NCBI GenBank assembly: GCA_014529385.2
Contig: CM043966.1
Span: 91,060,587-91,124,586, forward strand
Direction of reading: 5' to 3'
Length of the DNA stretch: 64,000 bases
Origin: Adiantum capillus-veneris
Taxonomy: Eukaryota > Streptophyta > Polypodiopsida > Polypodiales > Pteridaceae
The notes under the pieces were generated by a model. That model was not told the DNA's origin and ran no database searches. It saw nothing but the letters and a program-made list of their open reading frames with translations. The translations under genes and the position numbers were made by a program. Positions 31,662 through 42,300 of the stretch are shown piece by piece; positions within the stretch are counted from its first letter, which is position 1, and every line of letters begins with the position of its first letter.

Positions 31662-32372
31662 CTACTCTATGTTGTTGTCATGTAGTGTGTTGTCCTCCTC
31701 TTCAGTGGGCATGTTGTAGAAGCGCAGCACAAGGGGTCTTCCGAGTCGAAGCATGATTTCTTCAGGTACCCAAGTGCATTCCGTCATGGGGCGATTGCGC
31801 CATTTGACATAGAAGAGTTGTCCCCGGCGCCCAAAACGCGACTTTAGGATGGCCTCCGGCTCATGTGGCGGGCCATCCTTTACATATTCGGGGAGGCTTC
31901 TACCATAGGTGTTATCCGGCACAAACCTTTTGAGTAGACTTACATGGAAGGCGTTGTGGATGTTGATGTGTGATGGGAGATCCAGCTTGTAGGTGATGTC
32001 GTTGTAGGACTTGAGCACTTTGTATGGCCCATAGTAGCGGTAGTTGAACTTCAGGGAGAGACCTTGAGGGAGGGTGATATTTTGGGAGCTGACGAGGACT
32101 TAGTCACCTTCTTGGAAGAGTTCGGCAGGCCTTCGGTTTTGGTTGGCGTATTTGGCGATGCGTACCTTGCTTTGCTCGAGACTCTTCTTTGCCCTTTGCA
32201 TGCGGGTTTGCCATTGTTGAAGAAACTCTTCACATTCCAGATCCTGGGCATGCACATCGCCGGTTGCCAATGCAAGAGGTGTGATGACTTCTTTACCTGT
32301 GGAGAGCTCGAAGAGGGTGTAGCCAGTGCTGCTATGGATGGAGTTGTTGTAGTGGAATTCCAAGACGTCCAT
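31662..32372 (-). pseudogene. C integrase C-terminus with chromodomain
   Basis: Frame 32372-32100 has LEFHYNNSIHSSTGYTLFEL and the linker to the C-terminal domain. A stop at 32100 is followed by the frame 32018-31662 with SYNDITYKLDLPSHINIHNAFHV in part, then a chromodomain EAILKSRFGRRG, LFYVKWRNRPMTECTWVPEE. The chromodomain is canonical (YVKW and W/E box) and differs from that of A and B, so C belongs to a separate chromovirus lineage. Confidence 0.85.
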
Positions 32373-33321
32373 GTATTCGGACCAGTCCTTCTGATCTGCC
32401 TTGACGTAGCTGCGGATGTAGTCTTCAATGCCTTGGTTGACTCTTTCAATTTGACCATTGGTTTCTGGGTGGTAGGCGGAGGAGAAGTGCAGCTGGGTGC
32501 CTAGTAGCTTGAAGAGCTCGCGCTAGAGGTTGCTGAGGAAGCGGGTGTCGCGATCAAAAACTATGGGTAGGGGGAGGCCGTGGTATTTGAAGACTTTGGC
32601 GAAGAAGTGTTTGGCAACTTGGTAGGCGGTGACGGGAGGCTTTGCAGGTATGAAGTGGGCTTGCTTGGTGAAGTAGTCGACGACCACCATGATGGTAGTG
32701 TGGCCGTGGGAGGGGGGGGAGGTCGACGATGAAGTCCATACTTACCATGTCCCAAGGCCGGGAGGGTGTTGGCATGGGGTGGAAGAGGCCGGCAGGCTTG
32801 ACTCTTTGAGCTTTGACCAGTTGACAGGTTGGGCAGGTGCGCACGTAGTCGATTACGTCGTCCTTCATTTTGGGCCACATGTAGTGTTGATGGAGTTTGT
32901 CGTAAGATCTCTTCTGGCCACCATGTCCAGCTAGCTTGCAGTCATGAGCCTCCCACATGAGGTCTTTCTTTAGCTCTGGATCATTGGGGATGTAGATTTT
33001 TCCATGCGCGTAGAGGAGGTTATCTTTGACTTCGAAGAGGCCCAGGGAAGCTTTGCCAGAGATGTGGTTGTTGAGCATGCGTAGTACAGCGGGGTCAGCT
33101 TTTTGAGCGTCGAGGATGCGTTGGCGTAGGGTGTTGGTTGTTGTGGAGATGGCTGTGAGGGTGGGTCTTCGACTGAGAGCATCTGGCATGACATTTGTAG
33201 TACCTGGTTTGTGGATGATGTCGATGTCGTATTCTGCCAGTGTATCTTGCCACCTGGCTTGGTTGGGGGTGATTTTTGGTTGTGTCTGGAAGTACTTGAG
33301 GGAGATGTTATCTGTGTAGAC
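32373..33321 (-). pseudogene. C RNase H end and integrase core
   Basis: After the TAG the frame continues with VYTDNISLKYF and TNVMPDALSRRP. The integrase follows: GHGGQKRSYDKLHQHYMWP, CPTCQLVKAQ (zinc finger) and SMDFIVDLPPL (first catalytic aspartate). A G-run at about 32706-32717 shifts the frame, so the later part (second aspartate and the glutamate region) is read in another frame down to 32373, with a further stop near 32524. The damage is light, and the copy was probably active recently in evolutionary terms. Confidence 0.8.
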
Positions 33322-34377
33322 CTAAGTGTGCTTGTCTTGGACATAGTGTCGCCACTTTCGGAGGTAGTGGACGACAACGAGCATTTCCTTCTCATGTGTA
33401 GTCCATCTTGTTTCTACATCTGTGAACTTGTGGGATTCGTAGGCGATGGGCTGACTCTCTTGCATGAGGACTCCACCAATGGCACCATCGGAGGCATCTG
33501 TATGAACTTCAAATGGTTTGGTGAAGTCAGGTAGTCGGAGGACGGGGGTACTACACATGGTTATCTTCAGGTTCTCAAAGGCTTCTTCTTCTGTGGAGGT
33601 CCACTGAAAGGGTTTGTGGCCTTTGGTTATCTCTGTAAGTGGGGCGGCAATTTTGCTGAAGTCGCGGATAAAGCGGCGTGTGTACTGACAGAAACCCACA
33701 AACTCGCGGACTTCTTTGATGGATGTTGAGGGAGCCCACTTGATGACGGCGTCGACTTTCTTGGGGTCCACCATAATACCTTCGGACATGACGATGAAGC
33801 CGAGGAACTCGATTTTCTGGACAGCAAACTCACACTTCTCCAGCTTGGCATATAGCTGGTGTTCCCGGAGGCGCTGGAGTATTGCGGCGACATGCTTCTG
33901 GTGCTCTTCTAAGGTTTTGCTGTAAATGAGCAAATCATCGATGTAAGTGATTAGGTAGTCGTCAATCATGTCGCGGAAACTGTCATGGATTATTCGGCAA
34001 AAAGTGCCAGGACCGCCGGTGAGGCCGAACCCCAGGACCATCCATTCCCAGGAGCCGTAGCGTGTGCGGAAGGCGGTCTTCGCAATTTCTTTCGAAGCAA
34101 TGCGGACTTGGTGATAGCCTGAGCGGAGATCGATGCGAGTGAAGTACTTGGCACCCTGTAATTTGTCCATGAGGTCTTCCATGAGGGGAACTGGGTATTT
34201 GTTCTTGATAGTAATTTTGTTGAGGGCCCGATAATCCACGCAGAGTCGCATTGAGCCGTCTTTCTTCTTGACAAACAGGACTGGGGCCCCAAAAGGAGAG
34301 CTGCTGGGCCGGATGAAACCTTGATCCTCTAATTCCTGGAGTTGCTTCTTGAGCTCCTTTAGCTCGGTGTCATTCAT
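33322..34377 (-). CDS. C reverse transcriptase and start of RNase H
   Basis: 351 residues: [52 protein letters not shown], then a [10 protein letters not shown] block where most plant Ty3 elements have [10 protein letters not shown], then YIDDLLIYS with the catalytic YxDD. The thumb ([14 protein letters not shown]) and the first RNase H motif ([17 protein letters not shown]) follow. A TAG at 33322 interrupts the RNase H frame, which resumes immediately with VYTDNISLKYFQ. The rest of the enzyme is in the next feature. Confidence 0.88.
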   Translation of the reverse strand: MNDTELKELKKQLQELEDQGFIRPSSSPFGAPVLFVKKKDGSMRLCVDYRALNKITIKNKYPVPLMEDLMDKLQGAKYFTRIDLRSGYHQVRIASKEIAKTAFRTRYGSWEWMVLGFGLTGGPGTFCRIIHDSFRDMIDDYLITYIDDLLIYSKTLEEHQKHVAAILQRLREHQLYAKLEKCEFAVQKIEFLGFIVMSEGIMVDPKKVDAVIKWAPSTSIKEVREFVGFCQYTRRFIRDFSKIAAPLTEITKGHKPFQWTSTEEEAFENLKITMCSTPVLRLPDFTKPFEVHTDASDGAIGGVLMQESQPIAYESHKFTDVETRWTTHEKEMLVVVHYLRKWRHYVQDKHT

Positions 34378-34467
34378 GCGGTAGGGTGCCTTGGCCGGGG
34401 GTGTACTCCCTGGGATGAGGTCAATTTCGTGTTGAATTTGACGGGGAGGGGGTAGGCCGGGGGGAAG

Positions 34468-36375
34468 TTATGGGGGCATGACATCTTTGTACTTCTGGAG
34501 GATGGGGGTAAGCGAGGGATCCCCGACTTTGGCCTTCTCGAGGGTGATGGAATTGAGCCTTGCTGTGGGCTGCTCCTTTGCTTGCATGATGCAGAGGTGA
34601 ACCTGAGCTCCTTTCTTGAGAGCCCGCTCTGCTTGCTTTGCGCTCATGAGATTGAGTTTGGGGGCCGAGTGCTCTGGGACTTTCTGTTTGCCTTTCATCG
34701 CTGCTAACTGAGCAGGGTCTTGGCGGTTGATGGGAGGGGGGTTGGTTTGAAGATGCGCTTGACGGGTGACAGCTTGCTTTGTTGTGAGTCTGGCGCCTTG
34801 TACTGTCACTGATTTGCCTTGATTATTCAGCAGTAATTGATCCACCTTCATGCCTAGGAGTGCAATGAGATACTTATCGTTGAAAGAGAGACCAATAATT
34901 GCCTCGAAGTCGTCCATTGGGACCACTATGAAGTCAAGTCGGCATGTGAATTCGCCCATCTCAATCCTGACTTGACGAGTTGCCTTCACATTGTTATCCT
35001 TTCCTTGGGCAAACTTGACTGTCGTTTCATTGACGGTGGTGAGACGTAGACCCAGGCGCGCGGCGCATTGTGGTGATAGAAAATTGTGTGTGGCGCCTGA
35101 GTCTACCATGATCCATTGCTGCTGGGATCCAATTGTTGCCTCGACATATAAGTTCTGAATGTCCGTTATCGCCGCTGCCATGCATTGCGGGTGGAGGGAA
35201 ACTGCTTCAATACGGGGTTGTTGGTTAGCAACAGGGCTAGCCAGTTCTTCGACTCTTATTCGGGGGGGGGAGGGTGGTTCTTCTATTTGGAGGGTGTTGA
35301 CCCTGCTAGATGAGGAGGTTGCTTGATTGCGCTTGCGTACACAAGCGTAGTAGGGGCCATGAGCAATCCTGCAGTCACTGCACCAGGTGTGATCGGGGCG
35401 TGGGTTGTTATTGTTGTCCTTGTAAGTATTGGGGACAAAACTTGTGGACGTGGTGCTGTAGGAATTGCTCGCAAAAGAGCTGCGCGGTGGTGAGCGGGGT
35501 TCGTTGCTTTTGTTATTGGGTACAAATCCGCGGCCTCGCCCGGCGGTTGGGTTAGTCCAGTTGTTGGGGGCAAAATTGTTGGGGCGAGGGTTATTCGTGG
35601 GAAAACCTGGGGTTGAGTTTGTATCCTGTAGTTTTTCGGCCATATTGGCGACCACTTCCCAGGTGTTGGGGTTCTGCTTCTCTACCTCGCGACGGGCCCA
35701 GGGCTTAAGGCCGTACAGGAAGCCATGTAGCTTGTCTGCTGTGTGCATCAGTGGAAGTTGAAGCATCAGTCGCCGGTACTTGACAACGTAATTTGATATG
35801 TGGCCGTCTTGGCGTAGATCGCGCCACGAATCTCTGACTTTGTTGCCTTCATTCTCTGGGACAAAATAGCTGAGCATGTCTCTTTGTAAGTCTTCCCAGT
35901 CCTCCCAGTGCTTTGATGGTTGTTCAGTGAGGAACCATACATAGGCGTCGTCGGCCAGGAAGGTTTTGGCGACTTGCACCCATTTGCGTCTGCCTATGTC
36001 GTTCCACTGCATGTAGTCTTCTACCTCTCTGAACCACTTGTTGAGTTCCAGTGAGGTGCGATGGCCTTTGTATTTCTCTGGGGGGATGGGTTTGAATTTG
36101 CCCAGTCTGTTTTCATCTTCTAGAATTCTCTCAGGGCTGTAGTAGCGCCCTTCACTTCGGTCATCCAGGTAGTCGTCATCTTCATCGACTGTCTCTAATC
36201 TTCCGGGCCGCGGTCGTCTTTGTGTGTTTCGCCGCGTGTTGACATTACTAGGACCCGGGCGGTCTTCGTGTCGCTGGCCTAGCTGTGTTTGCAGTAGATC
36301 GCTCAGATTAGCGGACATCACGTTGATTTGGTGTTCTACGGAGGCCATGATGTGTGCCTCCAGTCTTTCTTCCAT
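34468..36375 (-). CDS. C Gag-protease
   Basis: 635 residues. The N-terminal part is charged (VDEDDDYLDDRSEGRYYSPE). The Gag core lies at about 95-240 (LNKWFREVEDYMQWNDI, WFLTEQPSKHWEDWEDL, YFVPENEGNKVRDSW, LHGFLYGLKPWARREVE). After an Asn/Pro-rich stretch there is an odd zinc knuckle CSDCRIAHGPYYAC with C-x2-C-x3-H-x5-C spacing. The protease has MVDSGATHNFLSPQ with a canonical DSG and FEAIIGLSF as the flap motif. The frame stops with a TAA at 34468 where the alignment with RT would continue, consistent with one point mutation in a Gag-Pol fusion. Confidence 0.85.
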   Translation of the reverse strand: MEERLEAHIMASVEHQINVMSANLSDLLQTQLGQRHEDRPGPSNVNTRRNTQRRPRPGRLETVDEDDDYLDDRSEGRYYSPERILEDENRLGKFKPIPPEKYKGHRTSLELNKWFREVEDYMQWNDIGRRKWVQVAKTFLADDAYVWFLTEQPSKHWEDWEDLQRDMLSYFVPENEGNKVRDSWRDLRQDGHISNYVVKYRRLMLQLPLMHTADKLHGFLYGLKPWARREVEKQNPNTWEVVANMAEKLQDTNSTPGFPTNNPRPNNFAPNNWTNPTAGRGRGFVPNNKSNEPRSPPRSSFASNSYSTTSTSFVPNTYKDNNNNPRPDHTWCSDCRIAHGPYYACVRKRNQATSSSSRVNTLQIEEPPSPPRIRVEELASPVANQQPRIEAVSLHPQCMAAAITDIQNLYVEATIGSQQQWIMVDSGATHNFLSPQCAARLGLRLTTVNETTVKFAQGKDNNVKATRQVRIEMGEFTCRLDFIVVPMDDFEAIIGLSFNDKYLIALLGMKVDQLLLNNQGKSVTVQGARLTTKQAVTRQAHLQTNPPPINRQDPAQLAAMKGKQKVPEHSAPKLNLMSAKQAERALKKGAQVHLCIMQAKEQPTARLNSITLEKAKVGDPSLTPILQKYKDVMPP

Positions 36376-36969
36376 TGAGTCTTGGTGGTCTTGTCACGAC
36401 TTCTTCTCTTTGTTCTTCTTGGGGACTCTATGCGGTTCCGGTTCAGTCCTGTATCCTTCTTCATCTTCTTGATTTCCCGCCATTGGGGTGCTCTTGTGGC
36501 CGGAGCCGAGGGAAATTCAAAAATATCGAAAAACTGGAAAACAACGTTGAAGAAAACACTGTGAAACAGCGCAAAACAGGGTCCAAAACGACGAAAACCG
36601 CGAAAAACGGCTCAAAAACGGGGAAAACCGGTCCCAAACGGTGTAAGACGGGGCAAAACGAGGTAAAACGTTGAAAAACGATGGGGAACGTGGAGAAACG
36701 CGTCAAAACAGGGCAAAACGGGCCAAGAATGCGGAGAACGCGGTGAAAACGGGGCGAAACTCGGGTCAAACGAGGCAAAACGGTGAAAAACTGTGGGGAA
36801 CGTGGAGAAAACGCAAGGAACGGGGCAATCACGCAAGGGACGTGGTGAAACGGGACAACACGGGCCGAGAACGCGGAGAAAACGTGGAAAAACGAGGCAA
36901 ACGGGCCGAAAACGTGGTGACAACCACGGGCCACGGGCCGACGTCGGGTCGGCGGGGACTCGAGCCGAA
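36376..36969 (-). other. C leader with degenerate AAAACG repeats
   Basis: The 5' leader before gag is packed on the plus strand with AAAACG and GGGGCAAAACG variants (about 36500-36960), that is CGTTTT on the sense strand. Long reading frames here are low-complexity artefacts. Confidence 0.7.
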
Positions 36970-36981
36970 GCTCTGATACCA
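36970..36981 (-). other. C primer-binding site
   Basis: The minus strand reads TGGTATCAGAGC two bases from the LTR. Confidence 0.9.
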
Positions 36982-36983
36982 AG

Positions 36984-37233
36984 TGTGACGCCCTCGTTCG
37001 GGACGTCGCTGAAACGGGACCGCGTCGGCTCACCTGCGTTGCAAACGGGACCTGCAGGCAAGCAAACGCGCACACAAGAACGCAACTTGAAAACTGAACG
37101 CAAGAGGGACACAAGATTGAGGGACGCGAACGAATGATCAATATTGCAAGAAAGTGCTGAATACAAGGGACGTGAAGAATCACAGGAAAACGGGGCTCGC
37201 AAGTTGGGGGAAGTGGCACATACTTCCCTTATA
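36984..37233 (-). repeat. C 5' LTR
   Basis: Same as 31238-31491 except for about five substitutions or indels and a missing terminal CA at its junction with B. Confidence 0.8.
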
Positions 37234-37238
37234 TAGCA

Positions 37239-38550
37239 AGTTGGTGGATACTAGGAAGTGAACTCAATAAAGGCCTAAAGTCAAGGTGTGACTACCAACA
37301 GAAAGTATTCGACAGTTGGGCCACATTGCACTTTTGGATGCCGTCCCAATGAGGATAGATGGTCAGATAACCACAGGAACCCAACAGAATCATTTCTTAA
37401 AATTTAGGGAACTGCTATTTTGGGCCGTGAAATGTGTTCGCGTCATTACCTCCAGTATGACTAGGGGAACACTTTACAACTCTGCCGCGAAGTCAACTGA
37501 CGCATCGGTTGAGATATTTTTAAGCGGCAAACCCGAAACGGGCAAATGCTTGTAAATGCGCCAAGTGTCAGTTTTTCATGGACTTGCCTGCTATAGGAAA
37601 AAATGCGCTGAATTTTAAGCTGGGAGAGGGCTTCATTTGCATTTTTGTCACAGGTTAAGAGCTATGGAGTGCTTCCTTTTCCTCTTATGTACAGTGCGGT
37701 GCCAGGAGTGATGCCCTGCACGCTACGCACTACTCTCTCTCTCCCCTACGAGCAGTATGTTATGCCCCACTAGTGGGCTTTTCATTTGACCAATGTGCAG
37801 TTATGTGGGTTCATGCGCGATTGCCGAGGCAAGAGCCTCTTGCACAAGTACTAGATTAGCTAGCGGCTAATCCCTCCGTAGGTACAGGTGAGTTCGGAGA
37901 GGTTTCACATCAGAAATCTCTTCCGATTCAAAGGGCAAGTAGCCCTACAGGTGCGGGAGCTCGAGGTCTTGCTACAGATGCGACCGGCAAGCGAAACGGA
38001 GCCCAAAACAGGGAATTACAGCCTGCTGTGTATTTTTGCAGGTTTAGGGTTTCGGCCCTAAACGGACCCTAATACCCCCAGGAGGTTCGGGGACGCGAGG
38101 GGACCGTTGTACAGGTGAATTGGCGCATTTTTGGGGCAGAAAACAGAGAATTCAGTGTGCTGCAGATTCTCGCCAGGTTTTGCAAAGTGTCCGTATGCGT
38201 CGGGAAAGTCACCTATTGCGTGGGGATACTGACTGTGAAGCGTCCTAGTACAGTTATGTTGCTGAAATCGGGCCAGAACAGGTGTTTCTTAGCCTAGATT
38301 GTGCGGGGCAGCTTGTAGGAGATCACAGGTTTTATTCCCTTTGTTAAAGAATAAAGAAATACCGAAAGGGGCGCCAATTTTGGGGCCTACAGGTTGTCGG
38401 CGTCTGCTCGGAGCATTCTAGCTTCCAAGCCGTGTGTGTACTTAGGTGTTAATCCCCGTTACAGGTTACCTTTGCAAAGTACTCTGCGTGTGTCTAAAGT
38501 AAAGAATTTCGGGTGAAAGCCAACGCCTACCGCCCCACGGGCCGGTTTCA
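37239..38550 (+). repeat. B 5' LTR, second part
   Basis: AGTTGGTGGATACTAGG to GCCGGTTTCA, matching 44539-45843. It contains the shared LTR module at 38349-38388. Confidence 0.9.
38349..38388 (+). promoter_or_regulatory. Shared LTR module (B copy as example)
   Basis: AATAAAGAAAT, ACCGAAAGGGGCGCCA, then TTTTGGGGCC. The same module lies in LTRs of A (18401-18440, 27567-27608, 47741-47780, 48934-48973, 58860-58900), B (45641-45680), the solo B-type LTR (62036-62075) and F (61601-61645). It sits beside an A-rich, poly(A)-signal-like stretch, about 130-200 bp before the LTR end. It is probably an R-region or 3'-end-processing element; that role is inference. Confidence 0.7.
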
Positions 38551-38567
38551 TGGTTCCAATGCCGGGA
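38551..38567 (+). other. Possible divergent primer-binding site of B
   Basis: TGGTTCCAATGCCGGGA directly follows the LTR end. It shares TGGT..CA and GCC with the initiator-Met type site but differs at several bases. It is either a mutated site or one for another tRNA. Confidence 0.35.
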
Positions 38568-38648
38568 CATCAATCACTTTTTCCTTAAAGAGTGAGCTTG
38601 GATTGTTTTGGTTAAAGACACAGAGTGCAGGAACGTGGGATTACACTA

Positions 38649-41096
38649 TGGCCGACAAGGGGAAGGGCATTATGGAAGAGGGTTCCTCTTCAAAGGACAG
38701 GCAGGAGATCCCTATGGTTTTCGAGATTGGCGAGAGCTAACGGCCACATCAGTCTGTACCTCCTATCAACGTGAATGTCCCTCCAGTAGTACAGGGCTTT
38801 ATGACTGGGCAGCTTGAGGATGATGCGTTCAAGACTCAGTTAGTTGCCGCGGTGAATGTCTTTTCGCAGCTGGTGCAGAATCCAAGGTTTATGGAGTTCT
38901 TGCAAGCGCCACCAGTGCAACAACAAAATAGGCAACCTACGTCGCGTACGGAGCTTGTTGATGCTCAAGCCCAGGTACTTCATGCGGCTTAGTCGAAAGG
39001 GAACACTCGCATGTTGCGTAGTCAGGGGCTCCAAAACAGGTTCCTCCTTTGCTTGAACAGGTGGCTAGAACGCCTATTCCACAGGTTATGCCAGTTCAGC
39101 CCGCCACCTTTCAGAGCCAGCATGCTGTTTTGAATGGACAGGGAACTGGATACCAGGCTATGCACTCAGTTTTTCCACCACCCACGGTACATCCTGGGTA
39201 TTTCGGGGGTGGATCAGTGTTCCAAAGTATGGCTGGTTATGCGCCTGAAAGTCAGCCGTACATGCCAGGAACAGTGTTCGGGGGTATGCAAGGCATCATG
39301 CCAAACCCCATGTATGGTAGTATCGGCATGCAGCAAGGTTTCCACTGCAACCAAGGCGAGTTTGGGGTGTCACAGGGTCATTTTGGCATGGCTGTTTTTC
39401 TGGACAGCAGCTAGATATCACACCTCTGACGCAAAATGTGAATGGCCAAGATGTGCCGATCATGCCTACTACAGTGTCCATGTTGGAGACCATCCCTTAT
39501 GACAACTTGGGGGCACTAGAGAAGCCGAAGGCTTACAAAGAAGGTGGTGTAGCTGTAAAGCTCAGTACCTTCAGTGGTTTCGAGGATAAGACGAAGGCTT
39601 TTACCTTCCTCCAGCAGTTTGATACAACATATGCGGGAGGGAATTTTACAGAGGCCTCGAAGGTCAGGAAAGCTGCCACTTTCTTAAAGGACAATGCGCT
39701 TACATGGTGGACGACATTGTTAATGCAAGGACAGGCACCCGCCACTTGGGTTTACTTCAAGCAAATGTTTGCATCTGCTTGGCTATCAAATGAATTTGAA
39801 GCCGACGTCATGACAGATTGGCACCAGCTTACTTTAGCTTCGTGCAAGAGCTTGTTGGAGTACAATAGGAGGTTTTGCAAAACGTTACTCTCAGTGACCT
39901 CCTACAAATTTGTGCCATTGACAGAGCACATAGAGAAGTACTGTTGTGGGCTGCCTAAAGGGCTTCGCGATTACTGTACAAAGAACAGAGTGGCTACCCT
40001 CACTCAGCTTATGGAAGTTGCGAACACTGGTCTTGCCTTGTTGAAAGGAGAGGACAGTGGATTTCCGAGCAACGACAAAGGAGGGCAGCAAAAGAAAAAT
40101 TCAGCGAAGAAGCCCTTTGTGAAAACGGCTTCCGATGCGTCACAGGGGTCAGAAAAGGCCACCAAAGACAAGGATTCAGCCGGGACTTCTGGAGCGCAGG
40201 CAAAGAAACAGAAAAGGAAGCCTTTTGTGCGCAAGTCGCTCGAGGAAAAGAAGGTCCTAATGGCTGAGAACAAATGCTTTATATGTGAGCAACCTGGTCA
40301 CTTTTCTATTAATTGTCCACAAAGGAAAAGGCCAGCTGACTCAGAGGATAAAGAAGACCCGAAAGGCAAGAAGCCTAAACCCACGGCAGGTTTAATGCCA
40401 GACATGGTGGGTGACAGGCCCAACACATATGCCAGTGAGTTATGCAGGGCATGGGGTAAAGTTAGGGATCAGACGGCACTTATCTTCTTTGATCCAGGTG
40501 CCAAAGTCAACTTTATCTCACCAGAGTTAGCTATGAAGCTGGGCATCAGAGCTGAAGAGATGGGGTACACAGCAGAGGCAGGGTTGGCATGTCCTGGCCA
40601 CTCAGAGTGTGTTACTCCCATCATTGGAAAGCTGCGTCTGCATATTCAGTCGTATGTGGACACAAAAGAGTTTTACATCATGCCGCTGGAAGGTTGTGAC
40701 GCCTTGTTGGGGATCCCGTGGATGTTCCGAGTGCATGGAGTCTTGGATGCCTACTACAAAAAGATCACTGTACAGCATAGGGGCAAAACTCACATCTTGG
40801 ATGTAAAGCTTAAAGGAGAGTCAGTCCCTATTGTATCTGCTTCTACTATCACTTCTGTAATAAAGAATCATCTTTCTGTGTACTTGATTTTTGCACGTGA
40901 TGTCTCAGATAGTGATCAATCAAATTTATCTGTGTTAGATAAAGAAAGGTCAGCATTTTTGCAAAAGTTTAGTGACTGTTTTTCTGATTCATTCCCGTCG
41001 CAATTGCCGCCAGAGAGACCTGAGGACCATCGGATAGATTTGGTGCCAGGGTGTAGCCCACCAAATAGACCTCCCTACAGGGTTAGTGCGGCGCAG
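38649..41096 (+). pseudogene. B gag-protease
   Basis: Starts MADKGKGIMEEGSSSKD and passes through short frames (a Gln/Met/Gly-rich stretch at 39049-39414) before the 553-residue frame 39438-41096. That frame has the Gag core (FLQQFDTTYAGG, LTWWTTLLMQGQ, FASAWLSNEFEADVM, IEKYCCGLPKGLRDYC), the zinc knuckle CFICEQPGHFSINC (near 40275), the protease loop LIFFDPGAKVNFIS (near 40485), the flap CDALLGIPWMF, and the lead-in to RT (ERPEDHRIDLVPG). A TAG at 41097 ends it just before RT, at a position where related copies have a sense codon. Earlier stops break the N-terminal part. Confidence 0.85.
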
Positions 41097-41108
41097 TAGA
41101 AAGAGATT

Positions 41109-42300
41109 ATGGGCCAGGTTGAGGAGTTATTAGAGAAGGGGCTGATTCAGCTTAGTTTTTCACCCTTTTGCTCCCCAGTGCTCCTGGTGCAGAAGAAGGA
41201 TGGCTCATGGCGCATGTGTATTGATTACCGTGCTTTGAATAAGAATACCATCAAGAATAGGTTTCCTATTTCTCGAATTGATGATATTCTCGATCGTTTA
41301 GAGGGTGCTGCAATTTTCAGCAGGATAGACCTTAAGACTCAAGAGTGGGTACCATCAGATTCGTATAAGGCCAGAGGATGTGCACAAGACTGCGTTTAGA
41401 ACGACATTTGGTCTTTATGAGTTTCTAGTGATGCTGTTTGGGCTAACAAATGCTCCTGCCACGTTCAATAGAATGATGGACCGGATTTTCCACTCGCATC
41501 AACAGTTTGTTGGGACGTTCTTCGATGACATGATAGTGTATTCGAAGAATGAAGAGGAGCATAGGCGTCACTTGACCATTGTGTTCGAAGAGCTGCTCAG
41601 TCACAGGTTACTTGTCAATCCTAAGAAAAGTGAATTCTTCTCGGAAAAGATCCACTTTCTTGGCTACATAGTCTCAAAGGATGGTGCTAGAATGGATCCC
41701 GCAAAGGTCGAAGCTATCAAGACATGGCCAGACTTGAAGACTGTGCGCGATGTCAGAAGCTTCTTGGGATTGTGTTCCTACTATAGAAGGTTTATCAGAA
41801 ATGTTGCAGAGATAGCATCGCCTCTTCACGCTTTGCAAAAGAAAGAGGTCACTTTCAGATGGACCCAAAAAGAGATTTCAGCTTTTAGTCTCTTAAAGGA
41901 AAAGTTGACTTCAGATCCAATTATTGTTTTGCCAGATCTCAGGAAGTCATTTGTGGTCCAGTGTGACGCGTGTGGCAGTAGCATCGGAGCAGTGCTAATG
42001 CAAGATGGACGGGTAGTAGCTTATGAAAGCCGAATTTTGCAAGGGCCAGAGAGGACTATGCAAGTCTGAGAAAGAGCTCTTGGCCGTGATTCATGCGCTT
42101 TCTAGGTGGAAGCACTACCTCTTAGGTGCTGGTTTTGTTGTCCAAACAGATCATCAGACCTTGCAATACTTCTTGACACAGTCAAAGTTATCCGAAAAGC
42201 ATATGCAATGGGCAAACATTCTTTCCATGTTCCACTTCCAGATTATGCATGTAGAAGGCAAGAAGAATGTTGTGGCTTATGCATTATCAAGAAAGCCACA
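41109..42300 (+). pseudogene. B reverse transcriptase and RNase H
   Basis: Frame 41109-41399 has the RT fingers ([44 protein letters not shown]). A 5-bp insertion at about 41336 shifts the frame. Frame 41380-42069 continues with [13 protein letters not shown], the catalytic FFDDMIVY, the thumb region, and RNase H (VQCDACGSSIGAVLMQ). A 2-bp loss near 42066 shifts the frame again before EKELLAVIHALSRW, QTDHQTLQYFL and KKNVVAYALSRK. Motifs are otherwise well kept, so the inactivation is fairly recent. Confidence 0.85.

Larger units (their letters stand above)
31238..37233 (-). mobile_element. Element C: young Ty3 chromovirus inside the B 5' LTR
   Basis: LTRs 31238-31491 and 36984-37233 (about 250 bp) differ at only a handful of positions. 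The left target copy TAGCA (31233-31237) is seen again at 37234-37238; the last four bases of the right LTR end appear to be lost. One long Gag-Pol frame is interrupted by about three stops and one frameshift in a G-run. Primer-binding site at 36970-36981. Confidence 0.88.

Noticed and set aside
36461-37219. A 252-residue minus-strand frame and a 196-residue overlapping frame in the C leader and LTR
   Set aside because: They cross the LTR boundary and the primer site and consist of low-complexity phrases derived from the AAAACG repeats.
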